Below, one piece after another: positions 30,655-32,162 of a DNA stretch of 32,162 nucleotides. The stretch is from NCBI GenBank assembly GCA_015486845.1, contig WFQU01000123.1:1-32162 (forward strand), read 5' to 3'. The notes beneath the pieces were generated by a model that was not told where the DNA came from, ran no database searches, and saw only the letters and a program-made list of their open reading frames with translations. A program made the position numbers and the translations under genes. Position 1 is the first letter of the stretch. Every line of letters starts with the position of its first letter. This DNA is from Anaerolineae bacterium (GTDB lineage: Bacteria > Chloroflexota > Anaerolineae > JAADDB01).

Positions 30655-31170
30655 TTGGAGAAGAAAACAACTGTTGCACCCAAGTGCATTCGTTTGCTAT
30701 CATATGGTCTAGGCTTCGCTACATTTTACCCTTTATTCCTTATCGCTATGGCCATTAATTTCATCACTTTCCCCATGACCGTTCTGCTGGTTTATTGGGG
30801 CATTATCCAGCTTTTCCTTGCTTATGCTGTGCTTTGCATTTACCAAACTACCGGTATGCTGAAAATATCGGCAGTTGGCATTTTGTTAATCATAAGCGGC
30901 TTGCTCACTTTTTATCGCCCCAGCGGTTTTTTACCTTATGCCGCGGAAGCATTGGCTATGACCGGCATCAGCCTGATCTTATTCGACCTGGGAAAAGCTT
31001 TCCCCACTTTACGCCTGGACGTGGCTGGGGGTATTATTTTCTTAGGTATCATTTTCTCGATTCTCAACAATCAGTTCATGAGTATGCTGGGCTTGGCCGC
31101 ATTGCTGATCGGCTTCCTTTTCTCCAGTACCCGGCTGAACCGCATTCATGGGAAAAAAGCGAAAACGTAG
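30655..31170 (+). CDS. Small polytopic membrane protein of unknown function
   Basis: 171 aa with about five or six hydrophobic helices spread over the whole length, short loops and a basic C-terminus (NRIHGKKAKT), suggesting a cytosolic end. No family recognised. The TTG at 30655 is preferred, with AAAGGAAAG about ten bases upstream. Earlier in-frame GTG 30595 and ATG 30610 lie inside the 11-bp hairpin, where initiation is unlikely. It follows the transporter in the same direction by 100 nt and may be expressed by readthrough, so a link to sulfur uptake is possible but not shown. Confidence 0.65.
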   Translation: MEKKTTVAPKCIRLLSYGLGFATFYPLFLIAMAINFITFPMTVLLVYWGIIQLFLAYAVLCIYQTTGMLKISAVGILLIISGLLTFYRPSGFLPYAAEALAMTGISLILFDLGKAFPTLRLDVAGGIIFLGIIFSILNNQFMSMLGLAALLIGFLFSSTRLNRIHGKKAKT

Positions 31171-31326
31171 CGATAGATTGATCGTTACGGATAGGAAGAA
31201 CGCGTCATTTTGAACGCGCTGTGCCTCACGGATGCACGGTGCATTAGCCCGCCGGAACAGTCCGGGAAACGCCAGGGCAGAATCCGGCCAAAACAGTAAT
31301 CGTTGTCTGGTATACGGCGGCATGGC

Positions 31327-32162
31327 TTAACCTGCATCACCCACAGTGCGCGCTTCGACATTCGCTAACCACTCGATCGCTTTGACCAGTGCCTGGTTGC
31401 CTTCTTCTTGCAAGCCACGCGCTTCCACGGCATGGTAAAGTTGGTGGATGAGCGCCGTTCCCGGCAATGGCATCCCCATCTCACGGGCTGCTTCTAACAC
31501 CAGGCGTACATCCTTTTGTTGCAAGCGCACCGTGAATCCGGGCCGGAAGTCATTCGCGATAATCTGCGGGCCGCGATGGCTCAGCATCCAGGAGCCGGCC
31601 GCCCCGGCGCTGACCGCATCCAACACTTTTTCCAGGTCTAAGCCCGCTTTGGCCGCAAAAACCAGCCCTTCGGCCATAGCCAGCGTGTTGCCGACGACGA
31701 CAATCTGGTTGACCAGCTTAGTAAATTGCCCGGCGCCGTTCTCTCCCACACGTGTAATGCGTGTACCCATGGTTTGTAACACCGGCAAGCAACGTTGAAA
31801 TGTGCTCTCAGGTCCACCGACCATGATGGAGAGCGTGCCTTTCTGAGCCCCCACATCGCCGCCGCTCACCGGGGCATCCAACATCGCAGTGCCGCTTTCG
31901 GCTAATTGTGTAGCAATGCGCCGAGTAATATGGGGCGAAATGGTGCTCATGTCGATGACGGCTAACCCTGGATGGGCGCCGTGGATGACCCCTTCAGGCC
32001 CCAAAACCACAGCTTCCACATCGGGGGTGTCGCTGACGATGGTAATCACCACATCCACGCTTCGAGCAATCTCCGCCGGGCTATCAGCCCAGGTCGCGCC
32101 AGCATCCAGCAATGCTTCCGCTTTGCCGCGGGTGCGGTTCCACACGGTTAACGGAAAGCCGG
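31327..32162 (-). CDS. 3-hydroxyisobutyrate dehydrogenase-like NAD(P)-dependent enzyme (N-terminus cut by window)
   Basis: Member of the beta-hydroxyacid dehydrogenase family, which oxidises 3-hydroxyisobutyrate or reduces tartronate semialdehyde and similar acids. About 277 residues are visible; the frame is open to the window edge, so the start and the GxGxMG nucleotide loop lie outside. Seen are VWNRTRGKAEALLDAGA, the substrate-binding DAPVSGGDVGAQKGTLSIMVGG and the catalytic-Lys region GAGQFTKLVNQIVVVGNTLAMAEG. The helical C-terminal domain includes LQQKDVRLVLEAAREMGMPLP. Exact substrate unresolved. It is convergent with the small membrane-protein gene; the 156 nt between them hold no clear terminator. 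Confidence 0.92.
   Translation of the reverse strand, partial: GFPLTVWNRTRGKAEALLDAGATWADSPAEIARSVDVVITIVSDTPDVEAVVLGPEGVIHGAHPGLAVIDMSTISPHITRRIATQLAESGTAMLDAPVSGGDVGAQKGTLSIMVGGPESTFQRCLPVLQTMGTRITRVGENGAGQFTKLVNQIVVVGNTLAMAEGLVFAAKAGLDLEKVLDAVSAGAAGSWMLSHRGPQIIANDFRPGFTVRLQQKDVRLVLEAAREMGMPLPGTALIHQLYHAVEARGLQEEGNQALVKAIEWLANVEARTVGDAG

Overview
The window is ordinary bacterial chromosome, about half GC, with densely packed genes in short runs on both strands. It carries core genes (lipA, radC, pcrA/uvrD, ftsH, glmU, recJ, minCDE, rodA, gltX) and accessory genes. The lineage cannot be fixed without a search. The dispersed ATCTGCG-type intergenic repeats, GTCRTTGCGAG repeats, frequent GTG/TTG starts and the min-rodA arrangement would suit Chloroflexota (Anaerolineae-like); this is an inference. 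No rRNA, tRNA, CRISPR, transposase, integrase or phage gene was seen.

Layout. 1-2306 (+): two copies of a leader repeat, then an OmpR-family response regulator and its membrane histidine kinase. 2415-3888 (+): lipoyl synthase and a DinB-like protein. 3938-4468 (-): a membrane-anchored zinc-ribbon protein, divergent from radC (4592-5305, +). 5372-7202 (-): a DUF3307 membrane protein and a HAD hydrolase preceded by a composite repeat. 7608-10633 (-): PcrA/UvrD-type helicase overlapping a soluble histidine kinase. 11081-12928 (-): FtsH. 13086-18636 (-): glmU, a CNNM/CorC-type membrane protein and two GT4 glycosyltransferases, with a repeat-rich gap between the glycosyltransferases. 19036-20742 (-): recJ. 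20899-26415 (+): HD-domain hydrolase, minC-minD-minE-rodA, then gltX with its own promoter and a strong terminator. 26601-26876 (-): a small unknown protein behind a second composite repeat. 27427-31170: a LysR-type regulator divergent from a YeeE/YedE-family sulfur-compound transporter with a long structured leader, then a small membrane protein. 31327-end (-): a 3-hydroxyisobutyrate-dehydrogenase-like enzyme cut by the window edge.

How the genes fit together. minCDE and rodA join division-site placement to cell elongation. glmU and the glycosyltransferases serve envelope synthesis. The LysR gene, the T-N11-A dyad over a good promoter, the roughly 365-nt leader and the three-cysteine transporter look like one regulated sulfur-uptake unit.

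The least explained signals are intergenic. One is a dispersed leader repeat whose end is a Shine-Dalgarno sequence placed just before start codons of unrelated genes. Another is a pair of composite multi-hairpin elements carrying it. The third is the structured transporter leader, with a three-way-junction-like fold followed by a near-perfect ribosome binding site and a possible 8-codon leader peptide.
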